NCBI GenBank assembly: GCA_965224795.1
Contig: CBDDAE010000002.1
Span: 558,001 to 622,000 of the forward strand
Direction of reading: 5' to 3'
Length of the DNA: 64,000 nucleotides
Source of the DNA: NVTR01 sp036480115
GTDB lineage: Bacteria > Pseudomonadota > Alphaproteobacteria > Rhodobacterales > Rhodobacteraceae
The notes beneath the pieces are model-generated. The model saw only the letters and a list, made by a program, of their open reading frames with translations. It was not told the origin of the DNA and ran no database searches. The translations under genes and the position numbers were made by a program. This document shows positions 51,792-60,799 of this stretch, in pieces. Numbering within the stretch: position 1 is the stretch's first letter; every line of letters starts with the position of its first letter.

Positions 51792-53201
51792 TCAAAGCCC
51801 CCAGGGCCCGTGATGTCCGGCACCACCATCCACCCGCTCAAACCCGTGCGCGCCAAAAAAATCCCGTTGTGCTTGTATCAGGTCGGTGGTGCCGCGGCCC
51901 TGGCGCATGGTGTCAAAATAGGCCAATGCCCCGGAAAACGCCGGCACTGGTAACCCTTGCAACGCAGCGCTTGCCACCAGCTTGCGCAGGGGCCCGTGCG
52001 AGGTGCTTAAAATATCCTTGAACGCCGGGGAAAACATCAGCTGACCCATGGGCAAACCGGCGCGCGATGCCTCGGACATGTCATCCAACATTGCAGACCG
52101 AATGATACAACCAGCGCGCCAAATTTCGGCGATGCGGCCCAGATCAAGATCCCAGTCATATTCCTGACTGGCAGCATTCAGCAGGGAAAACCCCTGGGCG
52201 TAAGCAATGATTTTTGCCGCCAAAAGCGCAGCTTCCAGATCGTCCTCGCTTAGCAGTGGTGCGTCTGTTGCCATCGTGTCGGATGCAAAATGGCCCTGCC
52301 CGGCCACCCGGACCGCTTGCATTGATGACCAGGACCGTGCAGCAACCGCTGCCTCAATTGTCGAGGCTGATTGCCCCAGCCCCAAAGCTTCAATAACCGT
52401 CCAGCGACCGGTGCCTTTTTGCCCGGCCTTATCCAGGATCATATCCACCATCGGCCCGCCAGTTTTTGGATCAATTGCACCCAGAACCTGCGCCGATATA
52501 TCCACCAGATAGGATTTCAACTTACCGGCATTCCAGCGTTCAAACATCTTTCCAATACGTGCCGGTTCATAACTCTGACCATCGCGCAATATCCCGTAAA
52601 CCTCTGCAATCATTTGCATATCAGCATATTCGATACCGTTATGCACAGTTTTCACAAAATGCCCGGCCCCGTCCGGCCCAAGCAGATCAACACATGGATC
52701 GCCCTCAAAACTGGCAGCAATAGCACGCAAAATCGGCTGTAATTGTTGCCAGCTATGTTCAGTTCCCCCAACCATCATTGACGGACCAAAACGCGCGCCT
52801 TCTTCACCGCCCGATACGCCCATGCCAACGAAATGCAGGTCATTTTTCGCCATCTCAGCACTGCGCCGCCGCGTGTCGTGAAAATTGGCGTTGCCACCAT
52901 CGATAATGGTGTCACCGGGGGACAGCAGCGGAGTGATGGTTTTGATCATCGCGTCCATGGGTTTGCCTGAGGGGATCATAAACAGGATGACCCGGGGGCT
53001 TTGCAGCCCTTCCACAAAGTCGGACAGTTTTTCAAAGGCATGCAGGTTTCCCGACAGGTCGTCCGCCTCTTTAATGAAATCGGCAATCCAGGATGTTTCC
53101 CGGTTGGTCACGGCAACTTCAAAACCGCTATCTGCCATATTCAACGCCAATGCGCTGCCCATGGTTCCCAAACCGTATATGCCAATTTGTGCCTTATCCA
53201 T
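51792..53201 (-). CDS. gnd: 6-phosphogluconate dehydrogenase, decarboxylating
   Basis: 469 residues from ATG 53201 (MDKAQIGIYGLGTMGSALAL), with the NADP-binding GLGTMG; the extension to 53324 is not family-like. The substrate-binding signature GMGVSGGEEGARFGPSMM and HNGIEYADMQMIAEVY are intact, as is the C-terminal HGFERVDG..HHGPW end. Oxidative pentose-phosphate enzyme making ribulose-5-phosphate, CO2 and NADPH. Divergent from the phosphate carrier gene. Confidence 0.96.
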   Translation of the reverse strand: MDKAQIGIYGLGTMGSALALNMADSGFEVAVTNRETSWIADFIKEADDLSGNLHAFEKLSDFVEGLQSPRVILFMIPSGKPMDAMIKTITPLLSPGDTIIDGGNANFHDTRRRSAEMAKNDLHFVGMGVSGGEEGARFGPSMMVGGTEHSWQQLQPILRAIAASFEGDPCVDLLGPDGAGHFVKTVHNGIEYADMQMIAEVYGILRDGQSYEPARIGKMFERWNAGKLKSYLVDISAQVLGAIDPKTGGPMVDMILDKAGQKGTGRWTVIEALGLGQSASTIEAAVAARSWSSMQAVRVAGQGHFASDTMATDAPLLSEDDLEAALLAAKIIAYAQGFSLLNAASQEYDWDLDLGRIAEIWRAGCIIRSAMLDDMSEASRAGLPMGQLMFSPAFKDILSTSHGPLRKLVASAALQGLPVPAFSGALAYFDTMRQGRGTTDLIQAQRDFFGAHGFERVDGGAGHHGPWGL

Positions 53202-53316
53202 TAACCCGAAATCCTTTTGCAAAACCGTCTGACCGTAACCTAACCCCCTACCCCCAATTGGCAATCCCGGGGGCGCATATTTCGCGTTGTACCCCCACTG
53301 ATTCCCGCTTATTCGA

Positions 53317-53335
53317 CCGATCAAAGGCCGATCAA
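53317..53335. promoter_or_regulatory. 11-bp-periodic direct repeat upstream of the phosphate carrier gene
   Basis: CCGATCAA occurs at 53317-53324 and 53328-53335, an 11-bp period, 25 bases before the carrier start. PhoB boxes have 11-bp periodic half-sites, but the CTGTCAT consensus is not matched, so a Pho regulon link is only a suggestion. Confidence 0.3.
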
Positions 53336-53359
53336 TCTGTGAGATCCGGAGACCGCGCT

Positions 53360-54826
53360 ATGACATCCAACCCAAATTCAAACCAATGGCTAACGCTGGA
53401 CAAAGACCTGCGTCGCATTGGCCAGTTGGAACAGGCGGTGCAATATGTGTCGCGCCCGGTCGTCGGTGTAAGCATCGCCCTTGGCTTTATTACACTTGCT
53501 GCACTGGCGGCGGCGTTGCTGTTTCGCGATTCTGAGGGGTCATTGATCGTTGTCGCCGCCGCAGCCCTTGGGGCCTATATGGCGCTGAATATTGGAGCCA
53601 ATGACGTAGCCAATAATGTCGGGCCAGCGGTGGGGGCCAATGCGCTGACCATGGTCGGGGCAATCATCATGGCGGCTTTATTTGAAAGCGCCGGGGCGCT
53701 GTTGGCTGGCGGCGATGTGGTGTCGACAATTTCCAAGGGTATTATTGATCCCGCCAGTGTCAGCGACAGCCGGATATTTGTCTGGGCAATGATGGCGGCA
53801 TTGATGTCGGCGGCTGTCTGGGTCAACCTGGCAACGTTCTTTGGTGCACCGGTATCCACCACCCATTCGGTTGTTGGTGGGGTCATGGGCGCCGGTATCG
53901 CTGCTGCCGGGTTTGCTGCTGTTAACTGGCCCAATATGGGAAAAATTGCCGCCAGCTGGGTGATTTCACCGGTGCTGGGCGGGCTGATTGCAGCACTATT
54001 TCTGGCGTTTATCAAAACACAGATAATGTACCAGAACGACAAGATCGCGGCAGCACGAAAATGGGTGCCGGTGCTGATCGCCATTATGGCTGGCGTGTTT
54101 TCTGCCTATCTGTCAGTTAAGGGTTTCAAGAAAATTATCAAAATTGACATGGCCACGGCGCTGATGATCGGCGCAGCCGTTTCTGTGGTTGCCTTTGCCT
54201 TTGCCCGCCCGTTTATCCGCCGCCAATCAGAGGGTATGGAGAACCGCAACAAATCGCTAAAAGTTTTGTTTCGTATGCCGTTGGTAATTTCGGCGGCATT
54301 ACTGTCCTTCGCCCACGGGGCCAATGATGTGGCCAATGCTGTTGGCCCGCTGGCGGCAATTGTGCATGTGGAAAACGTGGGTGAATTTGCCGGTAAAGTG
54401 TCGATCCCGGTCTGGGTGATGATCATCGGCGCGTTTGGCATATCGTTCGGGTTGTTCCTGTTTGGCCCGAAACTGATCAAAATGGTGGGCAGTCAGATTA
54501 CCAAGTTAAACCCGATGCGGGCCTATTGCGTCGCCCTGTCTGCAGCGATTACGGTGATATTTGCGTCCTGGCTGGGGCTGCCGGTCAGTTCCACCCATAT
54601 TGCCATTGGCGGCATCTTTGGCGTTGGCTTTTACCGCGAATGGCAGGAAGAACGCCGGGCCAAGCGGACCAACATTCACAAAGTGGCCCCGGATGAGCGG
54701 CGACGGCGCAAACTGGTACGCCGCAGCCATTTCCTGACCATCATCGCCGCCTGGGTGATCACGGTTCCGGCGGCAGCACTATTGTCTGGGGTGATATTTC
54801 TGGGCCTGACAGCGTTGTTTGTCTAG
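53360..54826 (+). CDS. pit: Inorganic phosphate transporter, PiT family
   Basis: 488 residues from ATG 53360 (MTSNPNSNQW), preceded by GGAG. Two inverted PiT repeats show the family signatures GANDVANNVGPAVGAN (about 70-90) and GANDVANAVGPLAAI (about 320-335), and GxPVSTTHS-type motifs appear twice. Membrane protein with about 11-12 helices; imports phosphate or metal-phosphate with protons. The open frame upstream to 53093 is antisense to gnd and rejected. Confidence 0.94.
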   Translation: MTSNPNSNQWLTLDKDLRRIGQLEQAVQYVSRPVVGVSIALGFITLAALAAALLFRDSEGSLIVVAAAALGAYMALNIGANDVANNVGPAVGANALTMVGAIIMAALFESAGALLAGGDVVSTISKGIIDPASVSDSRIFVWAMMAALMSAAVWVNLATFFGAPVSTTHSVVGGVMGAGIAAAGFAAVNWPNMGKIAASWVISPVLGGLIAALFLAFIKTQIMYQNDKIAAARKWVPVLIAIMAGVFSAYLSVKGFKKIIKIDMATALMIGAAVSVVAFAFARPFIRRQSEGMENRNKSLKVLFRMPLVISAALLSFAHGANDVANAVGPLAAIVHVENVGEFAGKVSIPVWVMIIGAFGISFGLFLFGPKLIKMVGSQITKLNPMRAYCVALSAAITVIFASWLGLPVSSTHIAIGGIFGVGFYREWQEERRAKRTNIHKVAPDERRRRKLVRRSHFLTIIAAWVITVPAAALLSGVIFLGLTALFV

Positions 54827-54861
54827 GGAAATCCCCAGTTCCCGAAAACGTTACTGGCAAT

Positions 54862-54877
54862 AACTAACCGGTTGGTT
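54862..54877. promoter_or_regulatory. TetR operator 1 (upstream of the regulator gene)
   Basis: AACTAAC-CG-GTTGGTT, a 7-2-7 inverted repeat with one mismatch, ends 13 bases before the TetR-type start codon. A near-identical site (AACCAAC-TG-GTTGGTT) precedes the membrane-protein gene at 55502. Both resemble a classical autoregulatory TetR operator pair. Confidence 0.7.
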
Positions 54878-54890
54878 ATATATCTGCCCC

Positions 54891-55484
54891 ATGTCCAAAC
54901 CTGAAACCAAAAACCACATCCTTGATACCGCGATCGAACTGTTCTGGTCCAAAAGCTATCACGGTGTGAACATGAATGAGCTGGCCCGCACCGCCGGGGT
55001 GAACAAGGCGACGGTTTACCAGCACTTTTCATCAAAGGAAGAACTGGCGGTTGCGGCTGTCGCGCGGGCGGCCGAAAGGACCGAGGAATACGTTTACCGG
55101 TCAACATTTGACGAGACAGATGATCCAAAAGAACGGCTGAAACGTGTGTATCAGAAGGTGTTTCAGATGCATGATGACCTGTACAAAAGTGACGGTCTGT
55201 GCCGGGGGTGTCCGTTTGTGAATATCGGCGTTGAGATGTCCACAGACAGCGAAGACATTCGCCACGCCGTCAATCAGGCGTTCAACTCGTTTCGCCCCTA
55301 TTATGGGCAGATCATTGACGATCATGCGGTAAATGGTGCCCGGCGCACCACCGCCAGTCGGGAAGAGGCAATTTCAACTTTGATGGCGAATATGAATGCC
55401 TGTCAGTTGGCCGCTAAGTTGGAAAACCGACCCGCAGCGGTGCTGGATGGGCAAAAGCGGGCCATGCAGGTATTGGCGATGTAA
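54891..55484 (+). CDS. TetR/AcrR-family repressor
   Basis: 197 residues with the TetR helix-turn-helix at about 20-60 (MNELARTAGVNKATVYQHFSSKEEL). The ligand domain includes CRGCPFVNIGVEM with two cysteines, which might be redox-active or electrophile-sensing, as in some NemR-like members; this is inference. Matching palindromes lie before it and before the next gene on the same strand. Confidence 0.9.
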   Translation: MSKPETKNHILDTAIELFWSKSYHGVNMNELARTAGVNKATVYQHFSSKEELAVAAVARAAERTEEYVYRSTFDETDDPKERLKRVYQKVFQMHDDLYKSDGLCRGCPFVNIGVEMSTDSEDIRHAVNQAFNSFRPYYGQIIDDHAVNGARRTTASREEAISTLMANMNACQLAAKLENRPAAVLDGQKRAMQVLAM

Positions 55485-55501
55485 AAATTTGCCATCAATT
55501 T

Positions 55502-55517
55502 AACCAACTGGTTGGTT
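55502..55517. promoter_or_regulatory. TetR operator 2 (upstream of the membrane-protein gene)
   Basis: AACCAAC-TG-GTTGGTT, a perfect 7-2-7 inverted repeat, 31 bases before the start of the membrane-protein gene, and matching operator 1 at all but 3 positions. A TATAAA lies 12 bases beyond it, so repressor binding would block the promoter. Confidence 0.75.
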
Positions 55518-55547
55518 TTTGTAATCACTATAAAATGGAGAAACAAA

Positions 55548-55973
55548 ATGACTGACGCTTCTAACCAACGTACCGGCAACAGTATTGTTGTGGATATTTA
55601 CAACTCATACCGCGCATTGCCCGGCTGGGTCCAGATATGGGTGATGTTCAGTCTGATGCCAATCAACATGGCCAGCCTGTTTTTCATCAACCAACCCATG
55701 GGGTTATGGATCGCTTTCCTGGCCAATATCGCTATGATGTTGAACCTGCCGGTGATGCTGTATGATCGCGGGTTTTCCAAAGCAATGGCCCTACCCCACC
55801 TGATCCCCTGGAGCATCCTAGTTGGAATATTGTTGTTTGCCCGACCAGAGGTCAGCGGGACCTACGATACCTATCTTTGGGTCTTGCTGGGGGCCAATAT
55901 TGTGTCTCTGCTGTTTGACTTTCCGGACGCCCGCAAATGGATCCATGGCGACCGGGCTGTGGCAGGACGGTAG
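55548..55973 (+). CDS. Hypothetical four-helix membrane protein, TetR-regulated
   Basis: 141 residues from ATG 55548 (MTDASNQRTGNS) with GGAG seven bases upstream. Four hydrophobic helices follow a soluble start; the PGWVQIWVMFSLMPINMASLF and LPHLIPWSILVGILLFARPE segments are notable. No family named here. A matching operator directly upstream makes it the main predicted target of the TetR-type regulator. Confidence 0.75.
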   Translation: MTDASNQRTGNSIVVDIYNSYRALPGWVQIWVMFSLMPINMASLFFINQPMGLWIAFLANIAMMLNLPVMLYDRGFSKAMALPHLIPWSILVGILLFARPEVSGTYDTYLWVLLGANIVSLLFDFPDARKWIHGDRAVAGR

Positions 55974-55989
55974 ACCAAGTTTACAGTGT

Positions 55990-56011
55990 GGCCCGGTGAA
56001 TTTACCGGGCC
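55990..56011. terminator. Hairpin between convergent genes
   Basis: GGCCCGGT-GAATTT-ACCGGGCC, a perfect 8-bp stem, lies between the membrane-protein stop (55973) and the argF stop (56021). T tracts on either side are weak, so it may act as a bidirectional but imperfect terminator. Confidence 0.5.
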
Positions 56012-56020
56012 CGTGTACCT

Positions 56021-56947
56021 TTAAACCTGCAGACACCAGCGCATGATCGCCTTTTGCGCGTGCAGCCGGTTCTCAGCTTCGTCAAACACCACCGATTTAG
56101 GACCATCCATCACCGCATTGGTGACTTCTTCATCACGGTGCGCCGGCAGGCAATGCATGAATAACGCGTCCGGGTTGGCCTTATCCATCAGATGATCATC
56201 CACCTGATAAGGGCGCAGCTGGTTGTGACGGCGCTCGCGCATGGACGGGCTGTCATGCATTGACACCCAGGTGTCTGTGACGATCAGATCGGCGTTTTGC
56301 ACGGCTTCGTCTGGGTTGGGTTCCAGGGTGACAGTAGCACCATTTTTACGTGCAAGATCAATGATTTCCGTTTCCGGGCGCAGAGTTTCCGGGCCCGTGA
56401 TGGTCATGTCAAAACCAAACTGCCCGGCTGCGTGTAACAGCGAATGGCAGGTGTTATTGCCATCCCCGGACCAGACGATTTTCTTGCCCTTAATTGGGCC
56501 GCGGTGTTCTTCAAACGTCATCACATCGGCCATCACCTGACAGGGATGGGTACGGTTGGTCAGGCCGTTGATGACGGGAACCGAGGCATATTCTGCCATT
56601 TCCCGCACGGTTGCTTCTTCAAAGGTGCGCAACATGATCAGATCGACGTAACGCGACAGCACGCGGGCGGTGTCGGCGATAGTTTCGCCGTGGCCCAGTT
56701 GCATATCAGCGCCCGAAAGAACCATGCATTCGCCGCCCATCTGACGTACACCGACATCAAAGCTGACCCGGGTTCGGGTGCTGGGTTTTTCAAATATCAG
56801 CGCCACCATGTGATTTTTCAACGGCTGATCTGCGTCTGGCGTGCCCTTGGGCTGGCCGGTGCGCGCGTCTTTCATGGTGCGGGCATGGTCGATGATATGG
56901 CGCAGATCGGTGGGGGCGGTGGTGTGGATGTCCAGGAAATGGTTCAT
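56021..56947 (-). CDS. argF: Ornithine carbamoyltransferase
   Basis: 308 residues. Carbamoyl-phosphate loop STRTRVSFDVG, ornithine-site segment HCLPAHRDEEVTNAVMDG, and NGLTNRTHPCQVMAD are all present. Makes citrulline in arginine synthesis. Its ATG overlaps the argD stop by 4 bases. Confidence 0.96.
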   Translation of the reverse strand: MNHFLDIHTTAPTDLRHIIDHARTMKDARTGQPKGTPDADQPLKNHMVALIFEKPSTRTRVSFDVGVRQMGGECMVLSGADMQLGHGETIADTARVLSRYVDLIMLRTFEEATVREMAEYASVPVINGLTNRTHPCQVMADVMTFEEHRGPIKGKKIVWSGDGNNTCHSLLHAAGQFGFDMTITGPETLRPETEIIDLARKNGATVTLEPNPDEAVQNADLIVTDTWVSMHDSPSMRERRHNQLRPYQVDDHLMDKANPDALFMHCLPAHRDEEVTNAVMDGPKSVVFDEAENRLHAQKAIMRWCLQV

Positions 56948-58134
56948 TTCTGTGCTTTCTGTGGCTTAGTCAGGCTGGTGGCGGCAATATCAAGGCGGCT
57001 GATGGCCGTGGCGATATCATCATCCGAAATGTTTAGTGGCGGGAGCAAGCGGATGACGTTATCGGCGGCCGGGGCGACAAGGATTTCTTCACCATACGCC
57101 GCATTTAACAGGTCCAAATTTGGGATCTTGCATTTCAGACCGAGCATCAGACCGGCGCCGCGTACGTCTTCGAAGATGTCCGGGTGGGAAGCAACCAGGC
57201 CCTCTAGTTTTTGGCGGAACAGGCCCGATTTACGGTTGATATCGGTCAGGAATTCAGGGTCAGCGACGATGTTCATCACCGCCAACCCAACACTGCAGCC
57301 CAGCGGATTGCCGCCGTAAGTCGAGCCGTGACTGCCGGCGGTCATGCCAGATGCGGCGTTTTTGGTTGCCAGCAGCGCGCCAATGGGAAAGCCGCCGCCC
57401 AGCCCCTTGGCCACCATCATAATATCGGGTGTGATGCCCGCCCATTCATGGGCAAACAGCCTGCCTGTGCGGCCCATGCCACATTGGACTTCGTCCAGAA
57501 TCAGCAGGATGCCGTGGCTGTCGCAGATGGCGTGGATGTCTTTCAGTGCCTGATCGGGCAAGGGGGTAATGCCGCCTTCGCCCAGGATTGGTTCCAGAAT
57601 GATGGCGGCGGTTGTGTCACTGGCTGCGCCTGTCAGCGCGTCGATATCTCCGTAAGGCAGATGGCTGAATCCGGGCAGTAAGGGGGCAAAACCGGCGGTC
57701 ATTTTTTCAGATCCCGCAGCGGCGATGGCAGCGGCGGATCGGCCGTGGAAAGCGCCGTGAAAGGCAATGATTTCGTGGCGGTCGGGGTGGTCTGACACAT
57801 GCCAGTATTTGCGGGCCATTTTGATGGCCAGTTCGCAGGCTTCAGTGCCGGAATTGGTGAAAAATACCGTGTCGGCGAAGGTTTCATCCACAAGTTTTTC
57901 GGCCAGCGCCCGTTGCTGGGGGATTTCATACAGGTTTGACAGGTGCCAGAGCTTGCCCGCCTGTTCGGTTACTGCGGCCACAAGTGCCGGGTGGGCATGG
58001 CCCAAAGCGCTGACTCCAATGCCGGCGGCCAGATCCAAAAAACGTCGCCCATCCGTTTCCACCAGCCAACTGCCTTCACCATGGGTGAAAGAAAGCGGGG
58101 CGCGATTATAGGTGGGCAAAAGCGGATCAATCAT
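56944..58134 (-). CDS. argD: Acetylornithine transaminase
   Basis: 396 residues of the class III PLP aminotransferases. PLP-lysine motif MMVAKGLGGGFPIGALL and the ILDEVQCGMGRTG segment are visible. Catalyses the N-acetylornithine / glutamate semialdehyde step of arginine synthesis, and also succinyl-diaminopimelate transamination in many bacteria. First gene of argD-argF; divergent from gcrA. Confidence 0.95.
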   Translation of the reverse strand: MIDPLLPTYNRAPLSFTHGEGSWLVETDGRRFLDLAAGIGVSALGHAHPALVAAVTEQAGKLWHLSNLYEIPQQRALAEKLVDETFADTVFFTNSGTEACELAIKMARKYWHVSDHPDRHEIIAFHGAFHGRSAAAIAAAGSEKMTAGFAPLLPGFSHLPYGDIDALTGAASDTTAAIILEPILGEGGITPLPDQALKDIHAICDSHGILLILDEVQCGMGRTGRLFAHEWAGITPDIMMVAKGLGGGFPIGALLATKNAASGMTAGSHGSTYGGNPLGCSVGLAVMNIVADPEFLTDINRKSGLFRQKLEGLVASHPDIFEDVRGAGLMLGLKCKIPNLDLLNAAYGEEILVAPAADNVIRLLPPLNISDDDIATAISRLDIAATSLTKPQKAQK

Positions 58135-58425
58135 GGGTTTGGCCTATTTTTGGAAGCCCAAGGGGTGCACGGGGTACGGGGGCAAGTCAACGATGTTGGT
58201 GGGGCAGAAAGTTGCGCAAGGGCGCGCCGGACGGGGTTAGCGTCGGCGTCGTCGGATCAATGTAATGTTGGTCATTTGCGTCATGGCGGGTCTGGTAGCC
58301 CGAAAATTAGCGACTGTCCAGAGATCTGGGGGTCAATTTTTCTGCGAAAAATTTGGAACAACGGATACTTGTGCCCGCCCCCATTGGCAGGGTATGGTGG
58401 GGACCGACCCATTTAAGGAAAACCC

Positions 58426-58974
58426 ATGGCCTGGACAGATGATCGCGTAGATGTGCTGAAAAAGATGTGGGGCGAAGGCCAGTCGGCCAGCCAGATCGCC
58501 AAGGAACTTGGCGGCGTGACCCGCAATGCCGTGATCGGCAAAGTACACCGGTTGGGTCTGTCTAACCGCACAGGCGGTGGTGGTACGGCGAAGGCCGCGC
58601 CACGGGAAAAAGCCAAGGTTGCACCAAAAACCAAAACCCCCACCAAAGCGGCCGTCATTCCACAACCCGTTAAGCGACCTGTGGGGCATTTGCGCCGGGC
58701 AATTATTCCGGCCGGGCAACCTTTGCCACCGCAACCTTCGGCCAATGAAATCAGCCCGGAAGCGCTGGCAAGCGTGCGCGAAGTGGAAAAGACTGCTAAA
58801 AAGATCAGCCTGATGGAATTGACCGAGCGGACCTGCAAATGGCCCATCGGTGATCCGGCGACGGACGAATTTTGGTTTTGCGGGTTGGCAGTAAAAACCG
58901 GCAAACCCTATTGCGAAGCCCATGTTGGCGTCGCGTTTCAGCCGATGTCGTCACGGCGTGACCGGCGGCGCTAA
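58426..58974 (+). CDS. gcrA: Cell-cycle regulator GcrA
   Basis: 182 residues starting MAWTDDRVDVLKKMWGEGQS, the GcrA N-terminal DNA-binding helices (ASQIAKELGGVTRNAVIGKVHRLG). After a Pro/Lys-rich linker comes the conserved C-terminal ERTCKWPIGDPATDEFWFCG. GcrA binds sigma-70 and promotes transcription from CcrM-methylated (GANTC) sites. Preceded by TAAGGA. Divergent from argD, an arrangement I recall as common in alphaproteobacteria. Confidence 0.95.
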   Translation: MAWTDDRVDVLKKMWGEGQSASQIAKELGGVTRNAVIGKVHRLGLSNRTGGGGTAKAAPREKAKVAPKTKTPTKAAVIPQPVKRPVGHLRRAIIPAGQPLPPQPSANEISPEALASVREVEKTAKKISLMELTERTCKWPIGDPATDEFWFCGLAVKTGKPYCEAHVGVAFQPMSSRRDRRR

Positions 58975-59028
58975 ATCTGTGGTGTCGTAGGGGGCTGTCT
59001 GCCCCCATCGGCCTGCATCCAATCCCCC

Positions 59029-59054
59029 CATGGATATTTGTGAAAAGAAGATGA
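59029..59054 (+). repeat. 3'-flanking repeat, copy 5
   Basis: CATGGATATTTGTGAAAAGA followed by AGATGA, 55 bases after the gcrA stop and in its orientation. The CTCCGGCGG part is replaced by CCCCCCATGG, so this is the most diverged of the five copies, but the GATATTT and purine tail are kept. Confidence 0.45.
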
Positions 59055-59114
59055 CTGGTGCCGGGGCGGTCGCCGGGCTAGATTCTGTTTGAATGGGTAA
59101 ATGGGGATGCCAGC

Positions 59115-60041
59115 ATGGCTTCTATTATTTCGATCCAGAACTTGTCAAAAAGCTATGCCAGCGGGCCGCCTGCCCTAAGTGATGTGTCACTTGAGATTGA
59201 GCAGGGGGAAATACTGGCGTTGCTGGGGCCCAATGGCGCCGGGAAAACCACGCTGATTTCTGCCATTTGCGGGTTGGTGAAAATAAGCTCTGGCAGTGTT
59301 ACCGTAGCGGGCCATGATATTGAGCGCGATTACCGGGCATCACGCAGTCTGATCGGGCTGGTGCCGCAGGAAATTACCATTGAGCCGTTCGAAACCGTGA
59401 TCAACACCACTCGGTTTTCACGCGGATTGTTTGGCAAGCCCCGCGATGACGCCCATATTGAAGCGGTGCTGCGGTCTTTGTCGCTGTGGGACAAAAAGGA
59501 CAGCCGCAATGTGGAACTGTCCGGTGGCATGAAACGTCGGGTGCTGATTGCCAAGGCGCTGGCGCACGAGCCACGCATTCTGTTTCTGGATGAGCCCACT
59601 GCCGGGGTGGATGTGAGCCTGCGTAAAGACATGTGGGAATTGGTCCGCAAACTGCGCGACGACGGCGTGACCATCATATTGACCACCCATTACATTGAAG
59701 AGGCCGAAGAAATGGCCGACCGGATTGGGGTGATCAACAAAGGCAAATTGGTGCTGGTTGAAGACACGGCAACGCTGATGAAACAGTTGGGTCGTAAGCA
59801 GATGGTATTGGAATTGCAAAAACCGATCAGCAAAGTGCCGGCGGCGTTGAAAACTTATGGGCTGACGCTTTCGGATGATGGGGCGTCCTTGCAGTATGAC
59901 TATGACACCCGCGCCGAGCGTACCGGCATAACGCGCCTACTGGCGGATCTGTCAGAGGCCGGATTGTCGGTGCGGGATTTAAGCACGTCGCAAAGTTCTC
60001 TGGAGCAGATATTTTTGACTCTGGTGGAGGATGCAACATGA
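59115..60041 (+). CDS. ABC-2 type exporter, ATP-binding protein
   Basis: 308 residues. Walker A GPNGAGKTT, signature LSGGMKRRV, Walker B ILFLDEPTAGVD, and D-loop/H-loop (TTHYIEE). The C-terminal extension of about 70 residues is typical of the DrrA/NodI-like ABC-2 exporters. It overlaps the permease gene by 4 bases (ATGA), so they form one unit with the DsbA-like gene that follows. Confidence 0.93.
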   Translation: MASIISIQNLSKSYASGPPALSDVSLEIEQGEILALLGPNGAGKTTLISAICGLVKISSGSVTVAGHDIERDYRASRSLIGLVPQEITIEPFETVINTTRFSRGLFGKPRDDAHIEAVLRSLSLWDKKDSRNVELSGGMKRRVLIAKALAHEPRILFLDEPTAGVDVSLRKDMWELVRKLRDDGVTIILTTHYIEEAEEMADRIGVINKGKLVLVEDTATLMKQLGRKQMVLELQKPISKVPAALKTYGLTLSDDGASLQYDYDTRAERTGITRLLADLSEAGLSVRDLSTSQSSLEQIFLTLVEDAT

Positions 60042-60799
60042 ACTGGCACGCGGTAAAGGCGATCTATGTCTTTGAAATGACCCGAACATTTCGCACATTG
60101 GCGCAATCTATCCTGTCGCCGGTTTTGTCAACGGTGCTGTATTTCATTGTTTTTGGCGCGGCCATTGGCAGCCGCATTCAATCTGTTGATGGCGTCAGTT
60201 ATGGCGCGTTTATTGTGCCCGGCCTGATCATGCTGACGCTGCTGCAACAGACCGTTAGCAATGCGTCTTTTGGCATTTATTTCCCGAAATTCATCGGCAC
60301 AATCTATGAATTGTTAAGCGCGCCGATGTCGTTCATTGAGATCGTGATCGGCTATGTTGGCGCGGCAGCAACCAAAGCAATTGCCATTTCGCTGATCATT
60401 CTGGCCACGTCTACTTTGTTTGTCGATCTGTCAATTGCGCATCCGTTTTGGATGATTACGTTCATGTTTCTGACGGCAATTTCGTTTTCATTGCTGGGGT
60501 TTATCATCGGTATCTGGGCGAAGAATTTTGAACAATTGCAGCTGATCCCACTGCTGGTGATCACGCCTTTGGTATTTTTAGGCGGCTCATTCTATTCGGT
60601 TTCGATGCTGCCGGACGTCTGGCAAACTGTCACCAAATTTAACCCGGTGCTGTACCTGATATCCGGTTTCCGCTGGTCATTTTTTGACGTGGCGGATGTG
60701 CCGGTTGGGGCGTCTGTCATTGCCGTGTGCGGGTTTCTGGCGCTGTGTATCGGCATCGTCTGGGTGATATTCAAAACCGGCTGGCGGTTGCGCCAGTGA
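60038..60799 (+). CDS. ABC-2 type exporter, permease
   Basis: 253 residues with six membrane helices and the ABC-2 signature near the C-terminal half (LIPLLVITPLVFLGGSFYSVSM). Partner of the preceding ATPase; substrate unknown (drug, polysaccharide or lipid are family options). It overlaps the next gene by 4 bases (GTGA). Confidence 0.92.
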   Translation: MNWHAVKAIYVFEMTRTFRTLAQSILSPVLSTVLYFIVFGAAIGSRIQSVDGVSYGAFIVPGLIMLTLLQQTVSNASFGIYFPKFIGTIYELLSAPMSFIEIVIGYVGAAATKAIAISLIILATSTLFVDLSIAHPFWMITFMFLTAISFSLLGFIIGIWAKNFEQLQLIPLLVITPLVFLGGSFYSVSMLPDVWQTVTKFNPVLYLISGFRWSFFDVADVPVGASVIAVCGFLALCIGIVWVIFKTGWRLRQ

